DNA from: Bacteroidales bacterium UBA1680
GTDB taxonomy: Bacteria; Bacteroidota; Bacteroidia; Bacteroidales; UBA932
Assembly (NCBI GenBank): GCA_002320605.1
Contig: DCKG01000007.1
Location: 4,585-68,584, forward strand
Reading direction: 5' to 3'
DNA length: 64,000 bases
Shown here piece after piece: positions 27,305 to 36,769 of the stretch; positions within the stretch are counted from its first letter, which is position 1; every line of letters starts with the position of its first letter. The notes under the pieces are model-generated. The model worked only from the letters and a program-made list of their open reading frames with translations. It was not told where the DNA came from and did no database searches. The position numbers and the translations under genes were made by a program.

Positions 27305-27751
27305 ATGATAGTTTCCTCAATAGGGAATATGAGCAGATTCTTTGGGCTGCATCCTCTGTTTGAAACATTATATCGCTATCTTACAAGTCACGACTTGGAC
27401 AAAATGCTCTGTGGCAGGATATCTTTAATTGATGATGATTTGTTCCTCGTAAAGAAAGACGTTATTTGCAGGAACATTAGCGAAAGGCAGTTCGAGGCGC
27501 ACAGGAAATATGTTGATGTCCACTACCTGCTGTCAGGTACTGAATACATAGGATGGCGGAATGTGGCAGATCTGAACAGTATATCAAAGCCATACGATTT
27601 GGAGTCAGACAGCGTGATATTCGCAGATCCTGTCTTGGATTTGATAATGCTCCACCCAGGAGACATTGCAATCTTTTTCCCCGAAGATGCTCATGTGCCG
27701 GAAATCGGCAATGGGTATATCCGGAAGATGGTGGCAAAAGTCAAGCTCTGA
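27305..27751 (+). CDS. YhcH/YjgK/YiaL-family (NanQ-like) protein
   Basis: A 148-residue cupin-like protein of the YhcH/EbgC family, cytoplasmic. Seen: ISERQFEAHRKYVDVHYLLSGTEYIGW, split over the conserved EAH and DVHY metal-binding residues, and LHPGDIAIFFPEDAHVPEIG. YhcH is a regular member of sialic acid operons, where it is thought to help with anomer conversion or handling of the freed sugar. It starts 9 bases after the transporter and is the last gene of the operon; the regulator gene converges on it 12 bases away. Confidence 0.88.
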   Translation: MIVSSIGNMSRFFGLHPLFETLYRYLTSHDLDKMLCGRISLIDDDLFLVKKDVICRNISERQFEAHRKYVDVHYLLSGTEYIGWRNVADLNSISKPYDLESDSVIFADPVLDLIMLHPGDIAIFFPEDAHVPEIGNGYIRKMVAKVKL

Positions 27752-27763
27752 TCGGAAGTTCTT

Positions 27764-28489
27764 TTATTGCTTGCAGGTCTCATTCACGATTTTGCCCATA
27801 TTGTCGAACTGGGTTTTAAGATGAAGTCTCATTGCCATCCTGAAAGCATCCGGTGTGCTTGTCCTAAGTATGTTGAATAAACTTATATGTGATACTAACG
27901 TTCTGGAATGGTAGTCGGTATTGATTTTCGGGTAATAAAGGGTGAAGAGATGACGTAGTATGTATTGAAAGTCCATCAGACTTTTGTTGCCTGTCATTTC
28001 GAACAGCTTGCTATGAAATTGCACATCGATTTCAGTAAGCTTGTGAGCCAATTCGTATTTCTTGTCAATATCATCTGTCGCAGAAAGTTCTTTGGAGAGC
28101 TTATCTTCTTCCGAGACAATGCTATCTAACTCGTCCATCTGCTTTTCAGTCTTATTCTGAAAGATGAAGTCTGACATTCCGATTTCCAGCATCAGCCTTA
28201 ATTCGTACAGATCCTTGAGCGTGTGCTTGTCAAGCAGCCCGGAAGATATAATAGGTTTAAGGATGCTGAAAACATCGGGAGTCGCTACTACGGTTCCTTT
28301 CTTTCTTTTCGTAACAATGATTCCGAGAGCTCTCAACCCACTCAAGGCTTCTCGTATCACGACCCTGCTTGTACCAAGCATGTCAGCGAATTCTTGTTCT
28401 TTGGGAAGCTTGTCTTTTGTCCCATTTTGGGAAATGTATTGCAGGATGTCCCTTTGTACGTGTTCTACCAATGACTTGTCCTCAGGCAT
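27764..28489 (-). CDS. FadR-subfamily GntR transcriptional regulator, probable sialic acid repressor
   Basis: A 241-residue regulator; I choose the ATG at 28489, because 15 extra codons upstream do not fit the domain start. The winged helix (about 5-70) has LPKEQEFADMLGTSRVVIREAL. The FCD ligand-binding domain (about 85-235) includes the metal-site residues in YELRLMLEIG, DVQFHSKLFEMTGN and SHISLF. It lies between the sialic acid catabolic operon, which it faces, and the SusC/SusD operon, from which it diverges, so it is the natural candidate to control both. Ligand and operator are not shown by the sequence. Confidence 0.88.
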   Translation of the reverse strand: MPEDKSLVEHVQRDILQYISQNGTKDKLPKEQEFADMLGTSRVVIREALSGLRALGIIVTKRKKGTVVATPDVFSILKPIISSGLLDKHTLKDLYELRLMLEIGMSDFIFQNKTEKQMDELDSIVSEEDKLSKELSATDDIDKKYELAHKLTEIDVQFHSKLFEMTGNKSLMDFQYILRHLFTLYYPKINTDYHSRTLVSHISLFNILRTSTPDAFRMAMRLHLKTQFDNMGKIVNETCKQ

Positions 28490-28566
28490 TATTGTGATTG
28501 TTTTTATTTTACAAAAATAAGTATTACAAAACAAAAACCAATAAATATGATTTAAACACCTTTATT

Positions 28567-28589
28567 AGAAACAAAATCGAAAGGTTTCT
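28567..28589. promoter_or_regulatory. Candidate operator between regulator and SusC
   Basis: AGAAAC (28567-28572) and GTTTCT (28584-28589) form an inverted repeat with 11 bases between, in the divergent region of the GntR and SusC genes, just upstream of the SusC promoter. The call is by symmetry and position only. Confidence 0.3.
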
Positions 28590-28608
28590 GAATTTTGTAG
28601 GTAATATG

Positions 28609-28641
28609 TATTGCATAATGTTTTTATTTTTTATACTTTTG
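28609..28641 (+). promoter_or_regulatory. Promoter of the sialic acid SusC/SusD operon
   Basis: TATTGCATAAT (28609-28619) is followed after 20 bp from its TTG by TACTTTTG (28634-28641), a full -7 match. Expected start near 28648, giving a leader of about 76 bases. The layout is identical to the promoter at 22459-22491. Confidence 0.7.
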
Positions 28642-28723
28642 ATGCGGTTTGTATTTATAGGAAGCATATTATGTAACCACAATAGCAGTTTAAATATTAC
28701 TTAATAATCAAAATTTAACGAAA

Positions 28724-31700
28724 ATGCGAAAAGTTAATACTCTAATTTTATGTATTTCCCTTTTCCTTATCGCAATGTCACCGACTTTTTCCCAGACACT
28801 CAATGTTTCTGGTGAAGTAAGGGATAGCAAGGGGGAGACGATGCCAGGGGTCTCTGTGTCTTTGAAGGGTACATTGACAGGAACCGTAACGGACAATGAT
28901 GGGCTTTTCAGCATCACGGTTACGAAAGGAACCATTCTTGAATTTTCTTTCTTGGGATTTGAAGACAAAGATGTCCCTGTCGTCGATGATCGGAATATCA
29001 AGGTAATCTTGAATCCTCGGACTCTTGGTCTTGACGAAGTTGTCGTCGTTGGATACGGTACTCAATCTAGGAGCACTCTGACGACTGCTATATCAAGAGT
29101 AGACGGAGATGTCTTGTCTGATGTGCCCGTCAACACAGTCGGCGAGGGACTTAAAGGAAAGATTGCTGGAGTAAGGTTCTACTCCAATAACAATACTCCC
29201 GGCGCAGACGTGACGATAAGGATTCGAGGGGGCTCTTCTATCAATAGAAGCAACGACCCTTTGATTCTCGTTGATGGAATCGAGAGAGATATAGCCGGCA
29301 TAAACAGCAACGATATCAAGTCTATAGAGGTGTTGAAAGATGCTGCATCTACGGCAATCTATGGATCAAGGGCATCAAATGGCGTAGTTCTCATAACGAC
29401 AAAGAGCGGAATGCAGAATACGGCTCCTACAGTGACTTTTGAAGCGACGACTGCCCTGGAGCAAGCGGAAACGCTATACGATTTCATGAATGCAAGAGAC
29501 TATATAAATACCGTGAGACCGGCAGTAGCACTGGGACCCAAGTCTAATTATAATTTCGCAGATGGCTATTCTGCCAGTTCAGGAAATACCGAGTCTTCCA
29601 TTTACTCTACCAGGTATCTTAAAGAAGGAGAGAGCGTACCACAGGGATATCAATCCATAGCTGACCCTCTTGATCCATCCAAGACGTTGATTTTCCAAGA
29701 TAATGATTTTCAAAGGGAAATCTTTAGGAACGCATTGTGGCAGAATTATTACATGGGCGTAAGCGGTGGAAGCAGCACTGTTAATTATTTTATCAGTACT
29801 GGTTATACTGATGATAGCGGTGTTGGGTTAGGAACAGATTATTCTCGCTTAAGCCTGCGCAGCAATATTGACATAAAGCTTTCGGAGAAACTAATGTTCT
29901 CGAGTGGCACTGACTATTCCAGAATTGTCTCAAGCGAGTATCCCAATCAGATGAACATTATTTCCAGGGGTTTGGCAACGCCTCCGACGCAGAAAAAATA
30001 TTTTGATAATGGCAAGCCTACTCAAGGATACAACGTTTCTTCACCGAATCCGTTATTCTATGATTATTACAACGAGAATAGCAGCGTATTGAAGAGATTG
30101 TCTCTCTTTAATAAACTCAGTTATTATATTGTTGATGGATTAAAAGCGGAGGCTCAGTTTTCCATCTTCGATTATCATCGGCAGTACGATAGCTTCCAGA
30201 AAGCTAATGTATTCAGCAGTCTCAGGACTACAACAGAAGCGATGTCCGAGACGAACAGGAGTAAATTTGAGACCTATCTCACGTATAATAAAACTTTCGG
30301 AAAACATTCTATTTCAGCTATGGCTGGGTATTCTTATCAAAGGACGAAGGATTATTCCATGTCAGCTACCGTTACTGGTGCAAGCTCAGATAAAGTTCCA
30401 ACTTTAAGCGCGGGACCTAACAAGAGCGCGGCAGACAGCGATCAGACGAAGGAAGTGACAATCGGGTATTTTGGGCGCCTGTCTTACGATTTCCAAAAGA
30501 AATATCTCTTCTCTGCGACGTTCAGGGAGGACGGATCTTCCCGTTTTGCTGAAGGACACAGATGGGGATTCTTTCCCGGAGGCTCTATCGGATGGGTTAT
30601 GTCAAAAGAAGACTTCATGAAGGACGTGAGAGTAATAAATAACCTGAAGTGGCGTGTAAGTTATGGGCAGACAGGAAATAATTCAGTTGGTTTTTACGAT
30701 GCATTTGGTAGATATTCAGCTTCTGCCAAATATGGTGACGAGGCCGGCATCGAACCTTCCGCAATGCCGAACGGAGATCTTACTTGGGAGGTTTCAACAC
30801 AGCTGGATGCAGGTTTCGACTTATCGTTGCTGGACAGCAGGATAAATGTCAATACAGACTATTTCAATAAGGTGACGGATAATTTGCTGTTTAGTAAGGA
30901 ATTGCCTAATACGACCGGATTCTCCTCCATACTTACGAATGTAGGAAAAGTCAGGTTCTATGGATTTGACATTGAGATTTCTACGTTAATCATAGATAAG
31001 GAAGATTTGACATGGAGTTCAAAATTCACATGGAGTTTTGTGAAAAACAAAGTTATTGAACTACCGGATAACGGACGTGACAAAAATAGAATAGGAGGCA
31101 TAACATTGGCCGACGGCACTGCTTTCGGAGGCATTGCGGAGGGAGAATCACTGTACCGCTATTATGGCTATAAGGTTGACCATATACTGGAAACTCAAGA
31201 GCAGGCGGACAATGCCATGTTCGATAATCAGGCGAAAGGATACAGGCATTCCGACGGACAGAGAATTTCTGGCCGCAAGGATGTTGGCGACTATGAATGG
31301 AAGAACAGGCAAGGGAGTGATACGAGAAATGGAAAAGACTATATCAGCAGCCAAGACCAATTCTTCCTGGGTTATACGGTTCCTCATTCTACGGGTGGGT
31401 TTATCAATAACTTCAAGTACAAGAATTTCAGTCTGGACTTGACTCTTGACTGGGCATTGGGTCATTCAATAAACCATAACTCAGAGATGAGGTATTTCAT
31501 GAATACTTTTGCCAATAATTACACTTTGATCGACAAGGTGAAAGAATGTTGGAAACAGCCTGGCGATAATACGAAATACGCACGCTTCACGGCAAATGAC
31601 CCCGACGACGGCAATGCAAATTTCAGCAGAACCTCAAATGTATTCAATTATAAGGGAGATTACCTTTGTATCAGGGAAGTCAATCTTTCTTATGATATTC

Positions 31701-31888
31701 CATCTAGGATTCTTGAGAAAATACATGTAAGAAACATTGCCCTGACGCTTACAGGAAATAATTTATATTATTTCACGAGGGTAAAGGGCGTGTCTCCTGA
31801 AGTCGGCGCCTCATCAACATACAGCGGGAGCTATTACAATTACCCTCCTATCAGAAAATACTCAATTGGCGTTAAGTTCACATTCTAA
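28724..31888 (+). CDS. SusC/RagA-family TonB-dependent receptor, probable sialic acid importer (NanO-like)
   Basis: A 1054-residue receptor with signal peptide (LFLIAMSPTFSQ), a carboxypeptidase-regulatory-like domain (about 28-105, VRDSKGETMPGVSVSLKG), plug (LDEVVVVGYGTQSRSTLTTA; IEVLKDAASTAIYGSRASNG) and a barrel ending in KYSIGVKFTF. Next to a sialidase operon and its regulator, it most likely imports freed sialic acid or sialyl glycans, like NanO of other Bacteroidota; the match is by context. SusD follows after 33 bases. Confidence 0.93.
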   Translation: MRKVNTLILCISLFLIAMSPTFSQTLNVSGEVRDSKGETMPGVSVSLKGTLTGTVTDNDGLFSITVTKGTILEFSFLGFEDKDVPVVDDRNIKVILNPRTLGLDEVVVVGYGTQSRSTLTTAISRVDGDVLSDVPVNTVGEGLKGKIAGVRFYSNNNTPGADVTIRIRGGSSINRSNDPLILVDGIERDIAGINSNDIKSIEVLKDAASTAIYGSRASNGVVLITTKSGMQNTAPTVTFEATTALEQAETLYDFMNARDYINTVRPAVALGPKSNYNFADGYSASSGNTESSIYSTRYLKEGESVPQGYQSIADPLDPSKTLIFQDNDFQREIFRNALWQNYYMGVSGGSSTVNYFISTGYTDDSGVGLGTDYSRLSLRSNIDIKLSEKLMFSSGTDYSRIVSSEYPNQMNIISRGLATPPTQKKYFDNGKPTQGYNVSSPNPLFYDYYNENSSVLKRLSLFNKLSYYIVDGLKAEAQFSIFDYHRQYDSFQKANVFSSLRTTTEAMSETNRSKFETYLTYNKTFGKHSISAMAGYSYQRTKDYSMSATVTGASSDKVPTLSAGPNKSAADSDQTKEVTIGYFGRLSYDFQKKYLFSATFREDGSSRFAEGHRWGFFPGGSIGWVMSKEDFMKDVRVINNLKWRVSYGQTGNNSVGFYDAFGRYSASAKYGDEAGIEPSAMPNGDLTWEVSTQLDAGFDLSLLDSRINVNTDYFNKVTDNLLFSKELPNTTGFSSILTNVGKVRFYGFDIEISTLIIDKEDLTWSSKFTWSFVKNKVIELPDNGRDKNRIGGITLADGTAFGGIAEGESLYRYYGYKVDHILETQEQADNAMFDNQAKGYRHSDGQRISGRKDVGDYEWKNRQGSDTRNGKDYISSQDQFFLGYTVPHSTGGFINNFKYKNFSLDLTLDWALGHSINHNSEMRYFMNTFANNYTLIDKVKECWKQPGDNTKYARFTANDPDDGNANFSRTSNVFNYKGDYLCIREVNLSYDIPSRILEKIHVRNIALTLTGNNLYYFTRVKGVSPEVGASSTYSGSYYNYPPIRKYSIGVKFTF

Positions 31889-31921
31889 TGATACGGCTGA
31901 TTAATATTAATATTTAAAACC

Positions 31922-33376
31922 ATGAAATTGAATAGAATAATCTGTATATTAATGCTGGGTTCGATTCTGGCGAGCTGTCACGATGATCTGGACATCACTC
32001 AAAAGACAGCCATATCATCTCAATCTATGTGGCAGGATGAAGACGATGCCGTCGCTGCTGTTAATGGGATGTTCAATAGGTTCCGTTCAGCCTTCAGCTA
32101 CGGTTATATGTTCTGGGGAGAATACAGGACCGGCTTATGGGAAGATGGCCTTGCTGGACAGACATCGCGAGCCCAAGTCTACGAGAACACTATCCCGATT
32201 GACCATAGCTATGCGAACTGGGAAGAAATATATACAACAATCAATGAAGCGAACCTCATACTGAAATATGCACCGGACATTAGTTTTTCAAGTTTGGACG
32301 ACAAGAAATATGTCCTTGCAAACGCTTATTTTGTAAGAGCTTTCTGTTATTACTGGATAGGCAGGATATGGGGAGATGCTCCATTACTGCTGAATGGTTT
32401 CGAGTCTCCCAATCAAGAAGATCTGTATCCTAAGAGATCTCCTGCCAATGACATTTTCGCTCAGGTCGGTAATGACATCGGCCAAGCAGTCTCTTTGATT
32501 CCGGCATCTTCGGCTAACAGGCATCTGACTACAAAATCAGCTGCTAATATGCTTAAGGCTGACTACTGCCTTTGGATGTATAAAGTCAGGAACGGAGGAA
32601 ATTCTTACCTCGACGAGGCTGCATCTGCGATTCAAGCAGAGATGAATGATTCATCTCATGGTCTGGAAGAAAATTTCGCAGATGTTTTCAGCAAGGAGGA
32701 AAGTAAGGAAATCATTCTCTCTTGGAAGTATACTCAAGATGAGTATACTGGAGGGTATCCTTCAGATTACCTGGTCCCTGTACAATATGTTTCCGAAGGT
32801 GCCATAGAGAATCCGATAAAAGTCGGTAGCCATCAGCAGTGGTGTTTCTACACGGAAGCTTACAAGTATTTCCTCTCTGAATATGATTTCGACAAAAGGA
32901 CTACAGTGAGCTTTGAGACTTACTTTGACGAACCAAAAAATTCGACATTCCAGTGGATTAATAAATTCAGTGGCACCTGGCTTAATAAATCCAGGATTTT
33001 TGATTCCGATATAATCATTTACCGTTATGCTGATGCCGTATTGTTTGATGCTGAGATAAAACTAGCTGAGAACGATGTTGCCGGTGCTGTATCTGATTTG
33101 AATATTATCGCCGACAGAGCATATGGAAAAGATGACTTTTATTCAAGTGATGCATCAATTGCTGAGATTAAGAATAGCATTGTCAATGAGCGTATGAAAG
33201 AATTTGCTGCTGAAGGGAAGCTGTGGTGGGATTTCATACGTTTTGGTGTCGCCTTTCAAAAAGTGCCATCTCTCATAGGTCGCGAGAACGAACAGAATAT
33301 TTTGTTGTGGCCTGTAGCCCAGACTTCAATTAACAAGAATCCTAACTTGACGCAGACTCCGGGGTACGACAAATAA
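31922..33376 (+). CDS. SusD/RagB-family lipoprotein, probable sialic acid-binding partner (NanU-like)
   Basis: A 484-residue SusD lipoprotein with signal ending LASC (Cys19). It shows NAYFVRAFCYYWIGRIWGDAP, YRYADAVLFDAEIKLAEN and ERMKEFAAEGKLWWDFIRFG, the usual N- and C-terminal signatures. It is shorter than the other SusD proteins here, as NanU proteins tend to be. It pairs with the SusC 33 bases upstream and ends the operon. No clear terminator follows. Confidence 0.92.
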   Translation: MKLNRIICILMLGSILASCHDDLDITQKTAISSQSMWQDEDDAVAAVNGMFNRFRSAFSYGYMFWGEYRTGLWEDGLAGQTSRAQVYENTIPIDHSYANWEEIYTTINEANLILKYAPDISFSSLDDKKYVLANAYFVRAFCYYWIGRIWGDAPLLLNGFESPNQEDLYPKRSPANDIFAQVGNDIGQAVSLIPASSANRHLTTKSAANMLKADYCLWMYKVRNGGNSYLDEAASAIQAEMNDSSHGLEENFADVFSKEESKEIILSWKYTQDEYTGGYPSDYLVPVQYVSEGAIENPIKVGSHQQWCFYTEAYKYFLSEYDFDKRTTVSFETYFDEPKNSTFQWINKFSGTWLNKSRIFDSDIIIYRYADAVLFDAEIKLAENDVAGAVSDLNIIADRAYGKDDFYSSDASIAEIKNSIVNERMKEFAAEGKLWWDFIRFGVAFQKVPSLIGRENEQNILLWPVAQTSINKNPNLTQTPGYDK

Positions 33377-33711
33377 TAGTAAACAACACTCCGAAAAAAT
33401 GATGACGAATCATCCGTAAAACCCTGTGGGAAGATAGTTATGGAATAGATGAGTCTGTTGCTAAATTATGTTCCTGAAGCCCGAAGCGGAAGCATTTAAT
33501 GTATGATGTTTTTGGGGGCTCTGAAGGCTTTGCTTTTGCAGTTGAAGGGCTTGCAAATCACTTGGGAGGCTAAGTGTCTCTGAGTTGTCACCCTCATTGC
33601 CAGCAAACATAAATAGATAGCTGTACTTTATCGAAAGCATACACTAATAAAAAAAAATTTGTTATATTTATTGGCAATGAACTACAAACCTGTAATTAAT
33701 CCACATTATTT
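33377..33711. other. Intergenic gap, no gene seen
   Basis: This 335-base stretch holds no supportable gene, terminator or full promoter match. It contains TCCTGAAGCCCGAAGCGGAA near 33472, loosely similar to bases near 22333 on the other side of the sialic acid locus. The last 80 bases are AT-rich and probably hold the promoter of the hydrolase gene. Confidence 0.6.
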
Positions 33712-36700
33712 ATGAAAGGTCGCAAAGTAACCCCATTCAAGGCCGTCATTTGTTTTTTTCTGATATGTTCCTCTTCCAGCTGTTCCGATAACCACAACTA
33801 TCCAGATGGTGGGAGCAGGTATGTTTCTTTTGCGCCTGATGGCATTCCTTTCAGTGTGGCAGATTCGATTTGGAACGTAGACATGCGGGGCAACCATCGT
33901 GCAGTTGTCACTGTAAATCGGGGCGAAGAAAAAGGCGTTGTAGTTGAGCTTCCTTGGAGAAGGCCAGATCTTCGTGTTGACACGAAAAAGGTTGTGGTCA
34001 CAGATGAAAGCGGGACAGAGATAGATGATGTCGCAGTCACGAAGCTTTCAGCCGAAGAGGGAGAAGTCATATTCAGACCAACCAATGGCGAAGGACGCTA
34101 CTTCATCTATTATCTCCCATTCAAGTGGAGAAACGGCTCTGGCGACGCCAGGTATGGAAACCCTTGGAATGACTATCTTGCGCCTGAATATAATGCTGAT
34201 GAGGCTTGGGCGAACGAAGTCAAGGCCAAAGTCTCAGAACTGCCAAGAGCCACAGTTGACTGCTTTGAGAGTGTGTCAAAATTCGATTTCTGGAGTCCGA
34301 TGGGACTGATTGCAACTGAGAAGGAAATGGAAGCGATCAAGACTGCCGCCGGAAAGGATATGATTGTCTTCCCCGAAGACAGAGCCTATCCGATCCAACT
34401 CACTTATCTGATTCCTGCCAAATGGAACAAGAGTCCGGAAAGCAAGTTCGAGGGCATGGCTTTGCGTAATGAATATTACACATGGCAGTTCGGAATATGG
34501 GCAGCGAACAAGGATGCAAAGAATGTCAAGGTTGAGTTCTCAGACCTTAAGAGTGGTGGCTCAACCATTCCGGCAGACTCAATCACATGCTTCAACCTTG
34601 AAGGAACGAACTGGGACGGATCTCATCTAGTCTTCAATGTCGACGTTCCAGAGGGTCGTGTGCAGGCTCTTTGGTGTGGAGTCCAGATTCCTGAGGGTCT
34701 CAAGCCGGGTTCTTATAAAGGTACAGCGACCATCTCCGCAGATGGAATCGATCCACAGGTAATCGACCTTGTGATCAAGGTGTCATCGAAGGTGCTTGCC
34801 GACAAAGGCGACTCTGAAGTCTGGAGGCATGCCCGACTCCGTTGGCTGAATTCAACGATTGCTCTGGACAACGATCCGGTCGTTCCTTACGGGGAGATGA
34901 ACGTCAAAGGAAATATCGTTGAAGCGACAGGCCGTCTTGCGACGGTCGGAGACAACGGAATGCTCCAAGGAATATCAATCAACGACAAGGAGATCTTCGA
35001 CAAGCCTCAGCAGCTCATCGTATCCACGAATGGCGGTGACGTTGTCTTCGCAGCTGACAAAGTCCAGATCCAGAAAGAAGCGGCCGGTCTTGTGACATGG
35101 TCTGCATCTTCCGAACAAGAAGGAATCAAGTTTGACCTGAGGGCCAATATGGAATTCGATGGCCACATGCATTTCGACATCAACCTGTCCGCTGATAATG
35201 ACATCGAGGTCAAGGACGTAAGGCTCGTGACGACATATTCACAGTATTCATCTGAATACATGATGGGCATCGGCTATGGCGGCGGCTATCGCCCGGCAGT
35301 GGTAGACTGGCATTGGGATGGCCCATACGACAGCTATTGGATCGGAGGAGTCAGTGCTGGCCTGCATACTGAGTTCTGCGGCGGAACATATCATGGCCCG
35401 CTCATCAATGACTACAAGCCTGCGCCGACACCTGTCTGGAGCAACAAAGGGAAGGGTAGCGTGAAGGTCACAGGTGCAAAGGGACAGTCAGCGACGGCTG
35501 TCGCGTCAACCGGCAGCACGACAATCACTAGCGTCCCGAAGAATTATGAATATAACCTATTGATAACACCTCTCAAGGAGCTTGACACCAAGCAGCATTT
35601 CTCAACCAGGTTCTACCATTCGGAGCCGACCGATTTTGACAAGGCCGCTGAGGATGAAGCGAATGTCATGAATATTCATCATGCCCAGAATATGAATCCG
35701 TACATCAACTATCCATACATCGTCCGTGACTCGCTCATCGATTTCATAAATCATGAGCACGACAACGGAAGAAAGGTCAAGCTGTATTACACGATTCGTG
35801 AGCTGACGACCCACTGCGAGGAAGTCTATGCTTTCCACAGTCTCAACCACGAGATATTCCTAGAAGGTGTTGGCTATGGCCTTCCATGGCAGTGCGAGCA
35901 TCTTATTGATGACTACAAGCCGGCATGGTACACGTCGCTGACCTCACTTAAGCCGAATGATTCGGATGCAGCCTTGGTCGTAACGCCTAATTCTCGCTAT
36001 ATCAATTATTTCTTAGAAGGCCTGCGCTGGATGGAAGAGAATTATGGACTTGATGGTATATATATGGATGATGTGTCTTTCGATCGGACGACCGTCAAGA
36101 GAATAAGGAAGATTCTGAATCGCTACCATGATGGTGCGTTGATTGACCTGCACTCGAACACTTGGTATTCCGTCGGCCCTGCCAACCAATACACGGAGTT
36201 TTTCCCTTATGTGGACAGGCTTTGGTTCGGTGAGAGTTTCCGTTACAATGAGATGACTCCTGACCAGTGGCTTGTGACCTTCTCCGGAATTCCATTCGGT
36301 GTCGGTTCTGAGATGCTTCAGGATGGTGGGAACAGATTCCTTGGAATGGTGTATGGTACTACGGCTCGTCATTCTTGGACTGACACCGAGGACGCGAAGT
36401 CTCCAGTCCCGATGTGGAAGTTCTGGAAGCAGTTCGGAATCGAAGACGCCAAGATGGTCGGATATTGGGATCCAGAGTGTGCTGTGACAACCGGCGATCC
36501 TGAGGTGAAGGCAACGACCTACATCAAGGGTGATTCAATCCTTGTCGCTGTCGGCAACTTCAGCGACAAAGACAAGTCAGTAAGACTGAACATTGATTTC
36601 GAAAGACTCGGATTCAATCCTGCAGGTGTGAAAATCACTGCTCCTGCCATAACGAACTTCCAAGAGGAGGGCAGCATCAAGATCGGTGAAGCCATTCCGG

Positions 36701-36741
36701 TAAAGAGCAAAGAAGGATTCATGATTCTTATCTCACAATAA
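33712..36741 (+). CDS. Putative glycoside hydrolase (DUF6067/GH123-like), lipoprotein
   Basis: A 1009-residue exported protein. The signal ends SSSSC (Cys near 24), so a lipoprotein is likely. Beta-rich domains fill about residues 30-620, then a probable TIM barrel with YGLDGIYMDDVSFDRTTVKRI (two Asp, typical of catalytic strands), GALIDLHSNTWYS and RLWFGESFRYNEM, and a C-terminal beta domain of about 80 residues (ILVAVGNFSDKDKSVRLNIDF). This fits the large uncharacterised hydrolases of the DUF6067/GH123-like group. No sugar can be assigned. It is followed after 28 bases by a SusC pseudogene, so it was probably part of a glycan locus now decaying. Confidence 0.6.
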   Translation: MKGRKVTPFKAVICFFLICSSSSCSDNHNYPDGGSRYVSFAPDGIPFSVADSIWNVDMRGNHRAVVTVNRGEEKGVVVELPWRRPDLRVDTKKVVVTDESGTEIDDVAVTKLSAEEGEVIFRPTNGEGRYFIYYLPFKWRNGSGDARYGNPWNDYLAPEYNADEAWANEVKAKVSELPRATVDCFESVSKFDFWSPMGLIATEKEMEAIKTAAGKDMIVFPEDRAYPIQLTYLIPAKWNKSPESKFEGMALRNEYYTWQFGIWAANKDAKNVKVEFSDLKSGGSTIPADSITCFNLEGTNWDGSHLVFNVDVPEGRVQALWCGVQIPEGLKPGSYKGTATISADGIDPQVIDLVIKVSSKVLADKGDSEVWRHARLRWLNSTIALDNDPVVPYGEMNVKGNIVEATGRLATVGDNGMLQGISINDKEIFDKPQQLIVSTNGGDVVFAADKVQIQKEAAGLVTWSASSEQEGIKFDLRANMEFDGHMHFDINLSADNDIEVKDVRLVTTYSQYSSEYMMGIGYGGGYRPAVVDWHWDGPYDSYWIGGVSAGLHTEFCGGTYHGPLINDYKPAPTPVWSNKGKGSVKVTGAKGQSATAVASTGSTTITSVPKNYEYNLLITPLKELDTKQHFSTRFYHSEPTDFDKAAEDEANVMNIHHAQNMNPYINYPYIVRDSLIDFINHEHDNGRKVKLYYTIRELTTHCEEVYAFHSLNHEIFLEGVGYGLPWQCEHLIDDYKPAWYTSLTSLKPNDSDAALVVTPNSRYINYFLEGLRWMEENYGLDGIYMDDVSFDRTTVKRIRKILNRYHDGALIDLHSNTWYSVGPANQYTEFFPYVDRLWFGESFRYNEMTPDQWLVTFSGIPFGVGSEMLQDGGNRFLGMVYGTTARHSWTDTEDAKSPVPMWKFWKQFGIEDAKMVGYWDPECAVTTGDPEVKATTYIKGDSILVAVGNFSDKDKSVRLNIDFERLGFNPAGVKITAPAITNFQEEGSIKIGEAIPVKSKEGFMILISQ

Positions 36742-36769
36742 TATACACCAATCATCAAACAATTTAATT

